Translations under genes and position numbers: made by a program
Notes under the pieces: model-generated
Seen by the model: the letters and a program-made list of their open reading frames with translations, nothing else
What the model was told of the DNA's origin: nothing
The model's database searches: none
In this document: piece by piece, positions 40,311 to 49,065 of the stretch
Layout of the letters: every line of letters begins with the position of its first letter
Position numbering within the stretch: position 1 is the stretch's first letter
From: Marinobacter sp. S6332
Lineage (GTDB): Bacteria; Pseudomonadota; Gammaproteobacteria; Pseudomonadales; Oleiphilaceae
NCBI RefSeq assembly: GCF_023016045.1
Contig: NZ_JALKAP010000012.1
Location: 62,001-126,000, forward strand
Length of the DNA: 64,000 nucleotides
Direction of reading: 5' to 3'

Positions 40311-43073
40311 ATGCGCGCCGAGTTGTTTCCTCGCCCTGTCATTACCAAAAAGCTGACCATTGTTCTTCTTTTGGCCCTTACTGCCTCAGGCTGTAAAACC
40401 GAGAAAGATCCCGATCAGCCAACAATTTTGGCTGCTACACCGGGAACCGCCTATCTGGGTGTTGAGTACTATTATAATTTTGGTGCCTACGGCGGAGAAG
40501 ACATACTCGACTACTCCCTAACCAATAATCCTTCCTGGTTAGCCCTTGAAGACACCAGCAATAAGGCTCGACAGGGCATTATTATGCGTGGCGTGCCCGG
40601 TCTGAGCGGCGGCGCTCGTGGCGAAGCTGATCTTGGCAACTATGAGGACATTACGCTGGTGGGCACGGACGGCCAGATGGCTGGTTCGCAACCCTTCGAT
40701 ATTGAGGTCAAATACAACGCTTTATCGTTGGAAGCCGAAACCTTTACCGAGGGATCAGTATCACCTGAAATTCCGGACACGCGCCGGGAACGGTGTGAGC
40801 TGCCCGATCTAGAAACGTCGGGAGAACATAGCTTTACAGTCAATACCTATGACGAAATCGGCGCAGTCAACGGTACACGTGACCTTACGCGGCCTACGCG
40901 TCCGGTTTTTGTAAAAGTATTGCTAGATCAGCCTTCGGTAACCCGGGTGGCGGTCGCGTTCGAGCTTACGTCGGATTTCGATGCCGCCAGTTGCGATTCT
41001 GGCTTTAGCGCTCCGCACCAGCGCTGTGAACACGGCAGAACCAACACAGGTGATGCCATTCTCGGGCAAGACATTGTGGCTTTGGGCAGCAATTCTGCAT
41101 TCGAAGACCTTCCTTACTTGACCTACGAAACAGATACTACAGGCGAGTATCCAGATGTTTATACCGGCGGGGTTATCACCTTCGAGCCGGGAATTACCGA
41201 GTGCTACATTCGTTTGGAAGTTGTGGATGACACATTCCCCGAGCCCTCAGAAGCGGCTCGACTGAGCCTGACCGAAGTAAGAAGTGGCATCGCTGCGCTC
41301 GGGGAGACCAATGCAGGCGTCCGAACCGCGATAGTCATTGATGACAATGAGCCGAAGGTCAGCCTAGAGACCATGAAAGGTGGAGCGCGGGATGCGCTCA
41401 ACGTCGGCGCAGCACAGACGTATGTTGCGCGTCTAACGGGAGACCGTGAGGGAACCATCCGCGCCAAATTGCTCCACTCTGAGGGCTCATCCGCTCGATT
41501 GGGTACGGAATTCAGCACCAACCTGCCGGGAAATGAGCTGGTATTTGAGGAAGGTGTCGATGAGGTGAATTTTTCGGTCGTTATTGGCGGTTCAGGTGCC
41601 GGGTCTTATTTCAACGCCCAGCCTGATGATCGTTTCATCCTGTTGGGCCTGAACAATAGCTATCAGCTCGGACGGGAAAACTATGCCCGTGCAGACGCCG
41701 ATGAAATGCTCAGGGTTAGCATCAATGAGCTGACATCTCCCTTAGCTGTCGGTTCTGGAAGCGGCTTTGTCCCGACGGATATCGCAGTGGGCCATGCGGG
41801 TAAGATGTTTGTTGCGGGTTATGACCGCACAGACAATGACAGGGTAAAGGTGCGTGTCTTTAATCAGAAGGGTGCCTTGCTCCAGCAGCTCGATGTCTCT
41901 TCCGAAGAGGATCAACTGTCGACACCGGCGCCGGTCATAGGTGTAGCTAGACGCGAAGTGGCAAAAAACAATGTTCGAACCATCCGTTTTGAGCTTGTGG
42001 TGGCCTACAGCACAGCTAATTCTGTGGGGGGTACTACAGAGATTGGCGGTAACGACGTTGTTTCTTCGCTGTACTGGTATGACGAGGCGAGCAATGGCGG
42101 TGAGTATGTTGAAACCTGGACAGCCCGCACCGGCACCGAAGGCGACGATTTGGTCCGTTCGGCAGGAATAAACCCGGCAAGCGGCTTTATCGTTATTGCT
42201 GGCGAAACCAATGGCCAATGGCCGGGGCAAACGTCTGCGGGTGGCTTCGATAGCTTTCTCCAGCGCATAGACTCTTTGCCTGAAGGGAATGGTTTTACGC
42301 CTTCAGTGGCTTGGACACGGCAAGTGGGTTCCTCTGCCGATGACCGGGTAGCTGGTGCAAATGCGCTGGGAGCAAGCCCTTTACTATTCGGTTCTGCTCA
42401 AGGTGCCGTTAAAGGCGAGCCGGCGTTGGGTGGAGTGGATGCCTATTTCTATACAGCAGCATCCGCGGATAGTGACCTCACCGTGCGCCAGCGTGGTACA
42501 GAGGCGGATGAACGGATTACCAGTGGCGTGACAGAAGGCAGCACCTTATGGTTGCTTGGTAATGGAAGCAATGAATACACCGTTGTGGAGCGCCAAGAAG
42601 AAAGCGAGGATGGAGATGATAATGCAGATGAAGAGGAAACCCTGATTCTTACAAGTCTACCTCTTTCCAGCCAGAGTGGGTTCGTTTTGGCGTATACCTT
42701 AGGCGGGGGGATTGTCCAGTCGTTTAATCTGAATGATGCAAATGATGTCTCCAGCGAGCAGTTCGCAGCACTCAGTGACTTTTATGGCGACTTGGTAGCT
42801 GCAGGAGCCACCGACGGTGACTTTACCGGCTCTGCCGGAGCCAGCGGTGCCAGTTCTGCTATCGTCGCGCGAGTGTCACTGACACCCGAGGCAGACCCTG
42901 ATGCAGAAACTCCCGTATTCCGCAATGAGTGGCGTTTCCAGTGGGATGCCGCTGATTCAGAAATTGTCCGACTGGCCAATTATCGGGATGATGAGGTTGT
43001 GGCTCTGGCTCGTAAGGGTGGAAATTGGGTGATACTTCTACTTAGCCCTGAAGGCGCGTTGCTGACCCTTTAG
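40311..43073 (+). CDS. large predicted lipoprotein with Calx-beta-like and propeller-like repeats
   Basis: The 920-residue product has a lipoprotein signal (KKLTIVLLLALTASGC, lipidated Cys28, Lys at +2 so outer-membrane sorting is expected). Residues about 35–145 resemble a putative Ig/cadherin-like domain (AYLGVEYYYNFGAYGG, PSWLALED). About 230–370 has Calx-beta character, ending AIVIDDNEPKVSLE, with a second weaker copy to about 470. The remainder has repeated strands such as TDIAVGHAGKMFVAGYD and AGETNGQW with G-F-D-S-F or G-V-D-A-Y, as in SBBP-type propellers. ATG 40311 is chosen because the signal peptide follows it. Function unknown; adhesion or matrix binding is a guess. Confidence 0.75.
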   Translation: MRAELFPRPVITKKLTIVLLLALTASGCKTEKDPDQPTILAATPGTAYLGVEYYYNFGAYGGEDILDYSLTNNPSWLALEDTSNKARQGIIMRGVPGLSGGARGEADLGNYEDITLVGTDGQMAGSQPFDIEVKYNALSLEAETFTEGSVSPEIPDTRRERCELPDLETSGEHSFTVNTYDEIGAVNGTRDLTRPTRPVFVKVLLDQPSVTRVAVAFELTSDFDAASCDSGFSAPHQRCEHGRTNTGDAILGQDIVALGSNSAFEDLPYLTYETDTTGEYPDVYTGGVITFEPGITECYIRLEVVDDTFPEPSEAARLSLTEVRSGIAALGETNAGVRTAIVIDDNEPKVSLETMKGGARDALNVGAAQTYVARLTGDREGTIRAKLLHSEGSSARLGTEFSTNLPGNELVFEEGVDEVNFSVVIGGSGAGSYFNAQPDDRFILLGLNNSYQLGRENYARADADEMLRVSINELTSPLAVGSGSGFVPTDIAVGHAGKMFVAGYDRTDNDRVKVRVFNQKGALLQQLDVSSEEDQLSTPAPVIGVARREVAKNNVRTIRFELVVAYSTANSVGGTTEIGGNDVVSSLYWYDEASNGGEYVETWTARTGTEGDDLVRSAGINPASGFIVIAGETNGQWPGQTSAGGFDSFLQRIDSLPEGNGFTPSVAWTRQVGSSADDRVAGANALGASPLLFGSAQGAVKGEPALGGVDAYFYTAASADSDLTVRQRGTEADERITSGVTEGSTLWLLGNGSNEYTVVERQEESEDGDDNADEEETLILTSLPLSSQSGFVLAYTLGGGIVQSFNLNDANDVSSEQFAALSDFYGDLVAAGATDGDFTGSAGASGASSAIVARVSLTPEADPDAETPVFRNEWRFQWDAADSEIVRLANYRDDEVVALARKGGNWVILLLSPEGALLTL

Positions 43074-43088
43074 TTTAGAGGTGGTCCT

Positions 43089-43721
43089 TCAAGCGCTACC
43101 TTGTTGGCCGCTGGCGCTGGCGTAGAGGCGAAGATAATCGGTGCTGGTGACTATACCAGTAGGCTCACCCTGAGCATCAACCACCAAAGCGGCATTCAGT
43201 TGGTGTGCGAGCATCAATCTAGCGAGCTGATGGGCATCAGTTTCCGGGGAAGCGGTTAGGAATGCTGGTAACTCGATGTGAGTGAGACTCTGTTCCAGAG
43301 CGTCTGTTTTATGTTCGTGAAGCCATGCGAGAAGCCATTGCTGTGCAACAAGCCCGGCAACGTGTGTATCGGCTGTGACCACCAGATGATTCGTGCCATG
43401 TTCGTCCATCAGGTTAATGGCTTCGGCTACGGTAGCTGAAGCAGGCAAAGAGTAGAGCGCCGGAGAACAGATGTTGGACACTGGCAAGTAAGGCTGTTGG
43501 TCCTTTCGCTCTCCAGACGCTGCAGCTCCGTACTCTTCGAGAGCGCGATGACGGCCTGAGCGAGCCGCCATCTGAAACTCGGCGTCTGTTGCTTCGCCGC
43601 GTTCAGGATTGATGGGCTGGCTCTCCGTCAGTTCACTGACATCACCCACGCGCCGACCCCGAAATACCTCCGGTAATCTTGTTCCGACTGGGCGGCCTGG
43701 CTCGCTGACAAAAATAGACAC
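43089..43721 (-). CDS. CBS-domain pair protein
   Basis: The 210-residue protein has a polar N-terminal region (1–75) and two CBS motifs, about 80–135 (SPALYSLPASATVAEAINLM…GTNHLVVTAD) and 150–205 (ASPETDAHQLARLMLAHQLNAALVVDAQG). Paired CBS domains bind adenosyl nucleotides and regulate partner proteins; no effector domain is fused. It lies downstream of mnmC on the same strand (77 bp) and is convergent with the lipoprotein gene. The specific role is not recognised. Confidence 0.78.
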   Translation of the reverse strand: MSIFVSEPGRPVGTRLPEVFRGRRVGDVSELTESQPINPERGEATDAEFQMAARSGRHRALEEYGAAASGERKDQQPYLPVSNICSPALYSLPASATVAEAINLMDEHGTNHLVVTADTHVAGLVAQQWLLAWLHEHKTDALEQSLTHIELPAFLTASPETDAHQLARLMLAHQLNAALVVDAQGEPTGIVTSTDYLRLYASASGQQGSA

Positions 43722-43797
43722 TCGTCCTTCCCTCTGAAAAAGTACACCTATTTAACAACGTATCGGCGCAAGAGCTCAGACCATTAGTAGAAAATGA

Positions 43798-45720
43798 TTA
43801 CGAAACAGCCACCTTTGGTTGATGCATGCGTCGCGTTGCCAATCGTCTGGCAAGCGATTCTGGCAACGCGGCGGGCTGGCCTGTTATTTGGTCTGCAACG
43901 AATTCTGCTAGCAAGGGAGCGTAAGTTAAGCCCTTGCTGCCGAGGCCTGTTAAAAGATATAGGCCTTCTATCTCTTGTCCCTGAGCATCACTGTATTGCC
44001 CTGCAACAGGTTGATAGTCGTGGGTAGTGCAGCGAAACCCGACGCGGCCCGCAAGCTGTTTTGGAAGGTCACCTTCTGCCAAGTCTGCCTGCAGCATCTG
44101 CGGTACCATGGCCGATAGCGCCAACATGTTTTCCCGGTGGCTTTCCGTTGTGGTCTCTGGCTCCTCGCTATGGAGATCAAAAGTGGCACCAATAACCCCT
44201 AACTGTTGGCCTTGAAGGTTGTGAGCTGGGTTAAGGTAGCGGGCTCCGCAGATAACAGCCCGCGGACTGGCTGCAAAAGCTTCTGGCAAGTGAGTGACTT
44301 GGCCGCGAATAGCTTTGAAGCGAAAGGCGCTCGAGCTTGGAATGAGTTGCGGGCTCAAGTGACCTGCACATATCACAACCTGATCTGCAGTAAGCTCCGG
44401 TTTATTGGCGCTAGTCGTGGAAAGGTGCCATTTACCATCATAAGTGCTCAATTTGCTTACTGAGCAGCCCATTGCTTTGTGAACGCAGGAATTCGAGGCA
44501 AGTGATTTGCAAAGTTTTGCGGGCTCAAGCCAGCCACTACCGGGAAACCACAGCCCGCCGGTCTCAAGGCGAGCACCTGTGAGAGTTTCAGCTTCTTCTT
44601 TTGGAACCGGCTGTAACAGCTCCCTTGGGTATTGGTTGCGCTCTACGAAACGGCGTTGTCGGTCCCGCTCACTGTCGCTCCAAGCGAGTTGCAATAGGCC
44701 TGTAGGATGCCAAAATTGGCCACCATAAGAATCGTAGTAATGCTGGCTGAAAGTTAGAGCGGAGAGGGCAAGTTGCGTTTGGTGGTTAAACTCCACGCCG
44801 AGTTTTACGTACATGGCACCTTGAAGATTGCCCGAGGCGGCTGAACCGGCCTCGGGTGCAGCATCAATAAGAGTAACGTCATAGCCCCTTTGTGCGAGGT
44901 TGTTTGCTAGCATACAACCCGCAATGCCAGCCCCAATGACTGCGATAGACGTTACTGGCTTAATGGGTGTTGCAGGCTCGGTGTTGGGGTCGCTGGCGGA
45001 GTCAAAATAGCTGTAAAACGTAGCGGGTCTGTCCTCGGCACTGGAGCATGGCAGCAGCCGAAAGCCGGCGGCTTCCAATACTTGCCGATGGTTATCCGCA
45101 ATGCTTGTTATGGAAAGAGTGGTGCCCGGTTTACTATGTTGGCAGATCTGTTTAACGGTGGCGTCTCGACCTGATTCTTGGTGAGTTGCCAGCACATTTC
45201 CATGCAGAAACCACGCATCGGCCAAAAAGCAAAGCTCGTCCCAAGCAGTGTTTAAATCCCCAAAGAACAAGGTCAGGCGAACTCTGCCATCAGCTAACAC
45301 AAGGCGATGGGTGCCAGTGACCAGTGGGGGGTAATGGGCAAGCAGGTGCTCTGAAAAATCGTGAAACTCAGGGCAACTCGAAAGCACATTCTCAAGATCT
45401 TTGGGGCTAAGTGGAGAGCTCTCTGCGGATATAAAATGGAGTGTAGCTGCATGTGATGGGCCAAACATTTGCCATGTTTGCCACGCGGCCAGAAAGTTCA
45501 GGCCTGCACCAAAACGGTTCTCAGCAATAACGAAGGAGCCAGCTTGCGAAACTTCGGCAAAGCGTGTGGGTAAATCATTTGGGTTGATGTGTGCGTTGAG
45601 GGGGCTTTCTAAACCCTTTGTAGGCAGCAAATAAGGGCCGCCATGTTTTGACTCCGGTACGCCATCGCGCCACTGCAGCTCCGCTGGCTGAACTGCTGGT
45701 GGTTTTGGGGTGGGTGTCAT
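43798..45720 (-). CDS. mnmC: bifunctional tRNA (mnm5s2U34) methyltransferase/FAD oxidoreductase MnmC
   Basis: The 640-residue enzyme finishes 5-methylaminomethyl-2-thiouridine at the tRNA wobble position. The N-terminal domain (about 1–245) is the SAM methyltransferase, with FGAGLNFLAAWQTW and the LVLADGRVRLTLFFGD block. The C-terminal domain (from about 255) is a DAAO-type oxidoreductase with the FAD motif AVIGAGIAGCMLANNLAQRG. Length and domain order match E. coli MnmC. ppi lies 22 bp upstream on the same strand, so the two are probably one operon. Confidence 0.92.
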   Translation of the reverse strand: MTPTPKPPAVQPAELQWRDGVPESKHGGPYLLPTKGLESPLNAHINPNDLPTRFAEVSQAGSFVIAENRFGAGLNFLAAWQTWQMFGPSHAATLHFISAESSPLSPKDLENVLSSCPEFHDFSEHLLAHYPPLVTGTHRLVLADGRVRLTLFFGDLNTAWDELCFLADAWFLHGNVLATHQESGRDATVKQICQHSKPGTTLSITSIADNHRQVLEAAGFRLLPCSSAEDRPATFYSYFDSASDPNTEPATPIKPVTSIAVIGAGIAGCMLANNLAQRGYDVTLIDAAPEAGSAASGNLQGAMYVKLGVEFNHQTQLALSALTFSQHYYDSYGGQFWHPTGLLQLAWSDSERDRQRRFVERNQYPRELLQPVPKEEAETLTGARLETGGLWFPGSGWLEPAKLCKSLASNSCVHKAMGCSVSKLSTYDGKWHLSTTSANKPELTADQVVICAGHLSPQLIPSSSAFRFKAIRGQVTHLPEAFAASPRAVICGARYLNPAHNLQGQQLGVIGATFDLHSEEPETTTESHRENMLALSAMVPQMLQADLAEGDLPKQLAGRVGFRCTTHDYQPVAGQYSDAQGQEIEGLYLLTGLGSKGLTYAPLLAEFVADQITGQPAALPESLARRLATRRMHQPKVAVS

Positions 45721-45742
45721 AATGGCGGCCTAGATTTATGCA

Positions 45743-46354
45743 TTAGTCGATTAATGTAATGCTTTCAATAATCACTGGCTTTACGGGCACATCGGCCATT
45801 CCTCTCACGCGAGTGGTTTTAACACCAGAAATCTTATCGGCTACACCCATTCCCGCCGTCACTTTGCCGAATACTGCGTAGCCCGCGCCGCGAACACCCG
45901 CGTTCAGAAAATCGTTGTTTGCGACGTTTATAAAAAATTGCGAGGTGGCTGAGTCCGGCGCATTGGTGCGGGCCATAGCGATGGTGCCGCGCAAGTTAGG
46001 CAGGGTTTGTGAGGCTTCGTTCTTAATAGGTGCACGGGGATCCTTACGGGTCATGTTCTCAGTAAACCCTCCGCCTTGAACCATGAACCCCGGTATAACA
46101 CGATGGAAAATCGTGCCATCAAAAAAACCGTCGCGGGCATATTGTAGAAAATTCTCTACCGTTTTGGGAGCAACATCCGGGCGAAGCTGTAGCTCAATTG
46201 CGCCCTCGTTGGTCAAAATGCGGACCTTGGGCAATACTTCACTTTGTTCATTCGCAACGGTTTGGGCGTGAGCTTGAAACGCCATAAATGACAAACCTAT
46301 AACCATTAGCAGGACTTGCATCACATTACTTGGGGAATTTACCGAATTTGTCAT
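45743..46354 (-). CDS. exported peptidyl-prolyl cis-trans isomerase, cyclophilin type
   Basis: The 203-residue protein has a signal peptide ([19 protein letters not shown]) and a cyclophilin domain from about residue 45. Signature segments are [16 protein letters not shown], with the catalytic arginine, and [21 protein letters not shown]. The position of the signal peptide makes it a periplasmic folding catalyst, like E. coli PpiA. The upstream start (MTNSVNSP) is kept, but Met12 (46321) would give a more usual signal peptide; neither has a strong ribosome binding site. Confidence 0.9.
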   Translation of the reverse strand: MTNSVNSPSNVMQVLLMVIGLSFMAFQAHAQTVANEQSEVLPKVRILTNEGAIELQLRPDVAPKTVENFLQYARDGFFDGTIFHRVIPGFMVQGGGFTENMTRKDPRAPIKNEASQTLPNLRGTIAMARTNAPDSATSQFFINVANNDFLNAGVRGAGYAVFGKVTAGMGVADKISGVKTTRVRGMADVPVKPVIIESITLID

Positions 46355-46572
46355 TGCGGGGCTCTCATTGTGTTATCGGGAGGTGTGTTACCTGTAATAA
46401 TCAAATGGACTCAATTGTCCACTCGATCTTAACAAATCTATTACATTTTTAGGGACACTTGCCGTCGTAGAATGTACTTGTATCGACTAATCTTTATTGG
46501 TAGCAATTAAGCTTGATCTAACTCATCGGGCCAGATTGTACGGTAATCACTGTTTGAAAGGGGAGAAGCTTC

Positions 46573-47295
46573 GTGAGATTCCATAAAGGGTTTGAGGAAA
46601 AGTCACGGCTTGGGCGACTACTGGTTAATCGTGGTTATCTAACAGAGGATCAGCTTGAAGAAGGTCTCAGCTTACAGCGTGAGAGCGGCCTACGTTTGGG
46701 TGAGGTGTTCGTTGCAGCAGGTTGGGTAAGCGAAAGGGAACTCAACCGGGTATTGAAGCACCAGTCTCGCTATCGCAACGCTGCGGCCATGGTCACCATG
46801 GTAGCACTTCCTTTTCAGCCACTGGTTTCATTTGCGGCGAGCAACGATGCCAGCGCGGCACAAGAAGTAGAAGCCGGAGAGCTTTTTAATCCGGCGGGCA
46901 TGTCGCCGATGACAGAGGACGAACTATCATCGGTAACGGGGCAGGGCAACAATTCTCTGCTGGATCGAATAGGGCTGGTTGTCGGCTCCGAAAAGGACGG
47001 GGAACAGCTGCTTGAGCCAGACGTTATCGAAGGCCTGAAGCTCACAGCGAATGTCTTCTTTCCGGTACTGAATCTTCTTGATTCAGATTTTTCGATTAAC
47101 GGGGTTCATTACCGTGAAGGAGAGCCAAGGTATGTAGTGGGTGAAGGCGGAAGAATAACTATGGCCCTCCCTGAGCGTATCGAAGAGATCCGTATGGATA
47201 ATATTCGGGTCGGCGGAAGCCCGTCCATGGGGAATATCAGTATTCAGGATATTAGCTTCCACCCGGACTCCAGAATGACTATCTATACTCGCTAA
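46573..47295 (+). CDS. MshEN (c-di-GMP-binding type) protein fused to hydrophobic segment and VTGQ-type surface domain
   Basis: The 240-residue protein begins at GTG 46573, 6 bp after AAGGGGAGA. Residues 12–35 (RLGRLLVNRG…L…L…Q) and 41–64 (RLGEVFVAAG…L…L…Q) are two 24-residue motifs separated by exactly five residues, the arrangement of the MshEN domain that binds c-di-GMP at the N-terminus of the MshE/GspE ATPases. No ATPase follows. Residues 69–89 are hydrophobic and end in an export-like VSFAAS. Residues 113–125 read MTEDELSSVTGQG, a pattern found after signal peptides in FilA/DUF6160-like filament proteins, followed by a beta-rich tail with IEEIRMDNIRVGG and MGNISIQDISF. Function unknown; a c-di-GMP-responsive envelope protein is inferred. 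Confidence 0.75.
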   Translation: MRFHKGFEEKSRLGRLLVNRGYLTEDQLEEGLSLQRESGLRLGEVFVAAGWVSERELNRVLKHQSRYRNAAAMVTMVALPFQPLVSFAASNDASAAQEVEAGELFNPAGMSPMTEDELSSVTGQGNNSLLDRIGLVVGSEKDGEQLLEPDVIEGLKLTANVFFPVLNLLDSDFSINGVHYREGEPRYVVGEGGRITMALPERIEEIRMDNIRVGGSPSMGNISIQDISFHPDSRMTIYTR

Positions 47296-47299
47296 ATAG

Positions 47300-47770
47300 T
47301 TAGGCGCTGGCGAGCACCGTTCTGCTGGAGACGGTTGTTTGCTGGCCCTTGGCCCCATAGAGCTTTTGCTGGCCTGATGCGCCCCTGAAAATGTCTGTAA
47401 GGCGAGTCAATCGCTTTTGAAGATGATTGATAATACGCCCGTTGTTCTCGTTAAGAGCATGACATTCCTTGAGATTCAAATCGGCTTCCTGCCACAGGGC
47501 GTAAGCCTCATGAAGCCCTGCGCTACGAATAAAGCGCGAAGGGTCTCCGCTATCAGGCCGAAATCCCATTGCGACTAAAACGCGAATTTTCTGCTTTGCG
47601 CGCTCCCGAATATCTCCGAGAATGGCGTTCTTTTCCCGTGTTAGCGCCTCAAGGACTTTGGTGTCAGAGCCGGAAAGGCAGGTTTTTTCTTTCTTTAGAG
47701 TATCCGCCAGCTTTTCCAGTTGGCGGATATCCAGTAAGAGAAGGTTCTTCAGATCATCGATTGCGGCCAT
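47300..47770 (-). CDS. flgN: flagellar export chaperone FlgN
   Basis: The 156-residue helical protein matches FlgN, cytoplasmic chaperone of the hook-filament junction proteins FlgK and FlgL. Support comes from the helical N-terminal half with LEKLADTLKKEKTCLSG, the long amphipathic C-terminal helix and the tail YGAKGQQT, which resembles the Tyr-Gly motif of FlgN that docks on FlgK/L. Most of all, it lies directly downstream of flgM (7 bp). It is convergent with the MshEN gene, with only 4 bp between stop codons and no terminator. Confidence 0.85.
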   Translation of the reverse strand: MAAIDDLKNLLLLDIRQLEKLADTLKKEKTCLSGSDTKVLEALTREKNAILGDIRERAKQKIRVLVAMGFRPDSGDPSRFIRSAGLHEAYALWQEADLNLKECHALNENNGRIINHLQKRLTRLTDIFRGASGQQKLYGAKGQQTTVSSRTVLASA

Positions 47771-47777
47771 AATTTAC

Positions 47778-48104
47778 TCACCCAAAAATGCTTTTATCCA
47801 TATCAAGCATTTTCTGGGCCAGTTTTTCTGCATCGATTTTATAGGTGCCGTTTTCGAGCGCAGAACGAATCTGTTCAATCCGCTCATCGTCCATTTCAGG
47901 GTAATCTCCCAGCTTTTGTTCAAGCTGTTTAAGATTTCTGGCCTGACTGCTCAAATTAACGTTTTCACCGCGTGCGCTCTGAGCTTTTGCAGCCGTCTGA
48001 TCTGGGACAGCCTGCTTAGGGCTCTGGTTGCCTACGGACTTGTCGGCCGTGGTTCTCTGGGTGTTGACCTGGCCTTGGCCAATTCCATTTAAGTCAACTG
48101 ACAT
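47778..48104 (-). CDS. flgM: anti-sigma-28 factor FlgM
   Basis: The 108-residue protein holds FliA inactive until the hook-basal body is complete and is then exported. The unstructured N-terminal half is followed by NVNLSSQARNLKQLEQKL and DDERIEQIRSALENGTYKIDAEKLAQKML, the sigma-28-binding FlgM core. ATG 48104 (MSVDLNGIG) is chosen over the frame extended to 48134 because FlgM family N-termini begin this way and AGGT lies just upstream. A sigma-28-type promoter is present at 48169–48195, giving the usual feedback control. Confidence 0.93.
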   Translation of the reverse strand: MSVDLNGIGQGQVNTQRTTADKSVGNQSPKQAVPDQTAAKAQSARGENVNLSSQARNLKQLEQKLGDYPEMDDERIEQIRSALENGTYKIDAEKLAQKMLDMDKSIFG

Positions 48105-48168
48105 ATCAGTACCTGCTTTACGGTTAAGCCACACTTTAGTTAGTGGGCTGGCTCGGGTTTATATCTAC

Positions 48169-48195
48169 TTAACGGCTTGGTGCCGACATACTTTA
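48169..48195 (-). promoter_or_regulatory. sigma-28 (FliA) type promoter of flgMN
   Basis: On the minus strand TAAA (48192–48195) is followed after exactly 15 bp by GCCGTTAA (48169–48176), seven of eight to the GCCGATAA consensus. It lies 65 bp before the flgM start. This fits late-class expression of flgM. Confidence 0.75.
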
Positions 48196-48261
48196 GGGGC
48201 AGATATCTATTTTTTGTTAACATTACTTCACAAAGTTCAATGTTGTTATCGGAGGCCATAA

Positions 48262-48303
48262 GTTGCGGCACTTTTTTGCCAGCGGAAAAAAAATGCCGCG
48301 AAC
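48262..48303 (-). repeat. stem-loop directly after flgA
   Basis: GCGGCA/TGCCGC arms extended by A- and T-runs form a long hairpin 5 bp after the flgA stop. There is no trailing T-tract outside the stem on the minus strand, so efficient termination is uncertain. It separates flgA from the flgMN promoter. Confidence 0.5.
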
Positions 48304-48308
48304 TTGCG

Positions 48309-49010
48309 TTACATCGGCACTTCAACATGCCCTGGAGCAATCACGCTGGCTTTCACTGTGCGTGATGAAGCAAGATTTTCCACTAGCACTTGCTCCCCAA
48401 TCGACGCGTTGGCTAAAGCCTTGCCTCGGGAGCGAACGGAAAAGGACCCTCGACGGGCGGTGATAATAACATGATCGCCACGGGCAACGGCGTCTGGCGC
48501 CTCCAGAAGATCGGGAGTGAGCACCGAGCCTGCATTGACGGGCCGACGTACAACCATGCCTTGAACCAACTGTGCGTCGTTGATAATCCCTCGCCGGCTA
48601 GCATTCACCACAACGGAGCGGGTTTGCAGCATGTCACTGGTTACGCGCTCACCGCGACCAAGAGGGCGTGCCGCCACGAGCGCAGGGCCATTTACGGAAA
48701 CAGTGGTTGTAACAAACATTCTCCAGGGGCGCTCGCCGCTGCAGGCCACCTGAACCGATGGGTGCTCGCTTTTCCAGGGGTCACCTGTGAACTCAACTTC
48801 AAGAGCAGAGGAGCAGGGAGCCAGTGCCAGCCTGCTGTCAATATTCCCAGCCTCATAAGTCACCTGATAACCTTTGTCTGCCTGAACTTTGGCAAAAGTT
48901 TCAAGGAATGAACTCGTTGCTTTACGGATCTCGTCTGCCGTCGTTTTCGCCAGCACCGGGCTGGCCAGAGCCGATATGAGTGAGATCCATAATAAAAGCT
49001 GGGTGCGCAT
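48309..49010 (-). CDS. flgA: flagellar P-ring assembly chaperone FlgA
   Basis: The 233-residue periplasmic protein begins with a signal peptide (QLLLWISLISALASPVLA, cleavage about residue 22). The C-terminal SAF-like domain contains RPLGRGERVTSDMLQTRSV and RPVNAGSVLTPDLLEAPDAV, and it ends with KASVIAPGHVEVPM, all typical of FlgA. It aids FlgI polymerisation into the P ring. It is divergent from cheV across 189 bp and lies upstream of flgM. Confidence 0.92.
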   Translation of the reverse strand: MRTQLLLWISLISALASPVLAKTTADEIRKATSSFLETFAKVQADKGYQVTYEAGNIDSRLALAPCSSALEVEFTGDPWKSEHPSVQVACSGERPWRMFVTTTVSVNGPALVAARPLGRGERVTSDMLQTRSVVVNASRRGIINDAQLVQGMVVRRPVNAGSVLTPDLLEAPDAVARGDHVIITARRGSFSVRSRGKALANASIGEQVLVENLASSRTVKASVIAPGHVEVPM

Positions 49011-49065
49011 ATGTGCTGGTTTGTCCTATGCTGTCAGTAATAAGTCAAATTTCACCGAATATGCC

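Noticed and set aside
46440..46500. Possible sigma-54 or sigma-28 promoter for the MshEN gene near AGGGACACTTGCCG
   Set aside because: The GG and GC elements are spaced too closely for sigma-54, and the GCCGTCGT hexamer region matches the sigma-28 -10 at only four to five positions with a poor -35.
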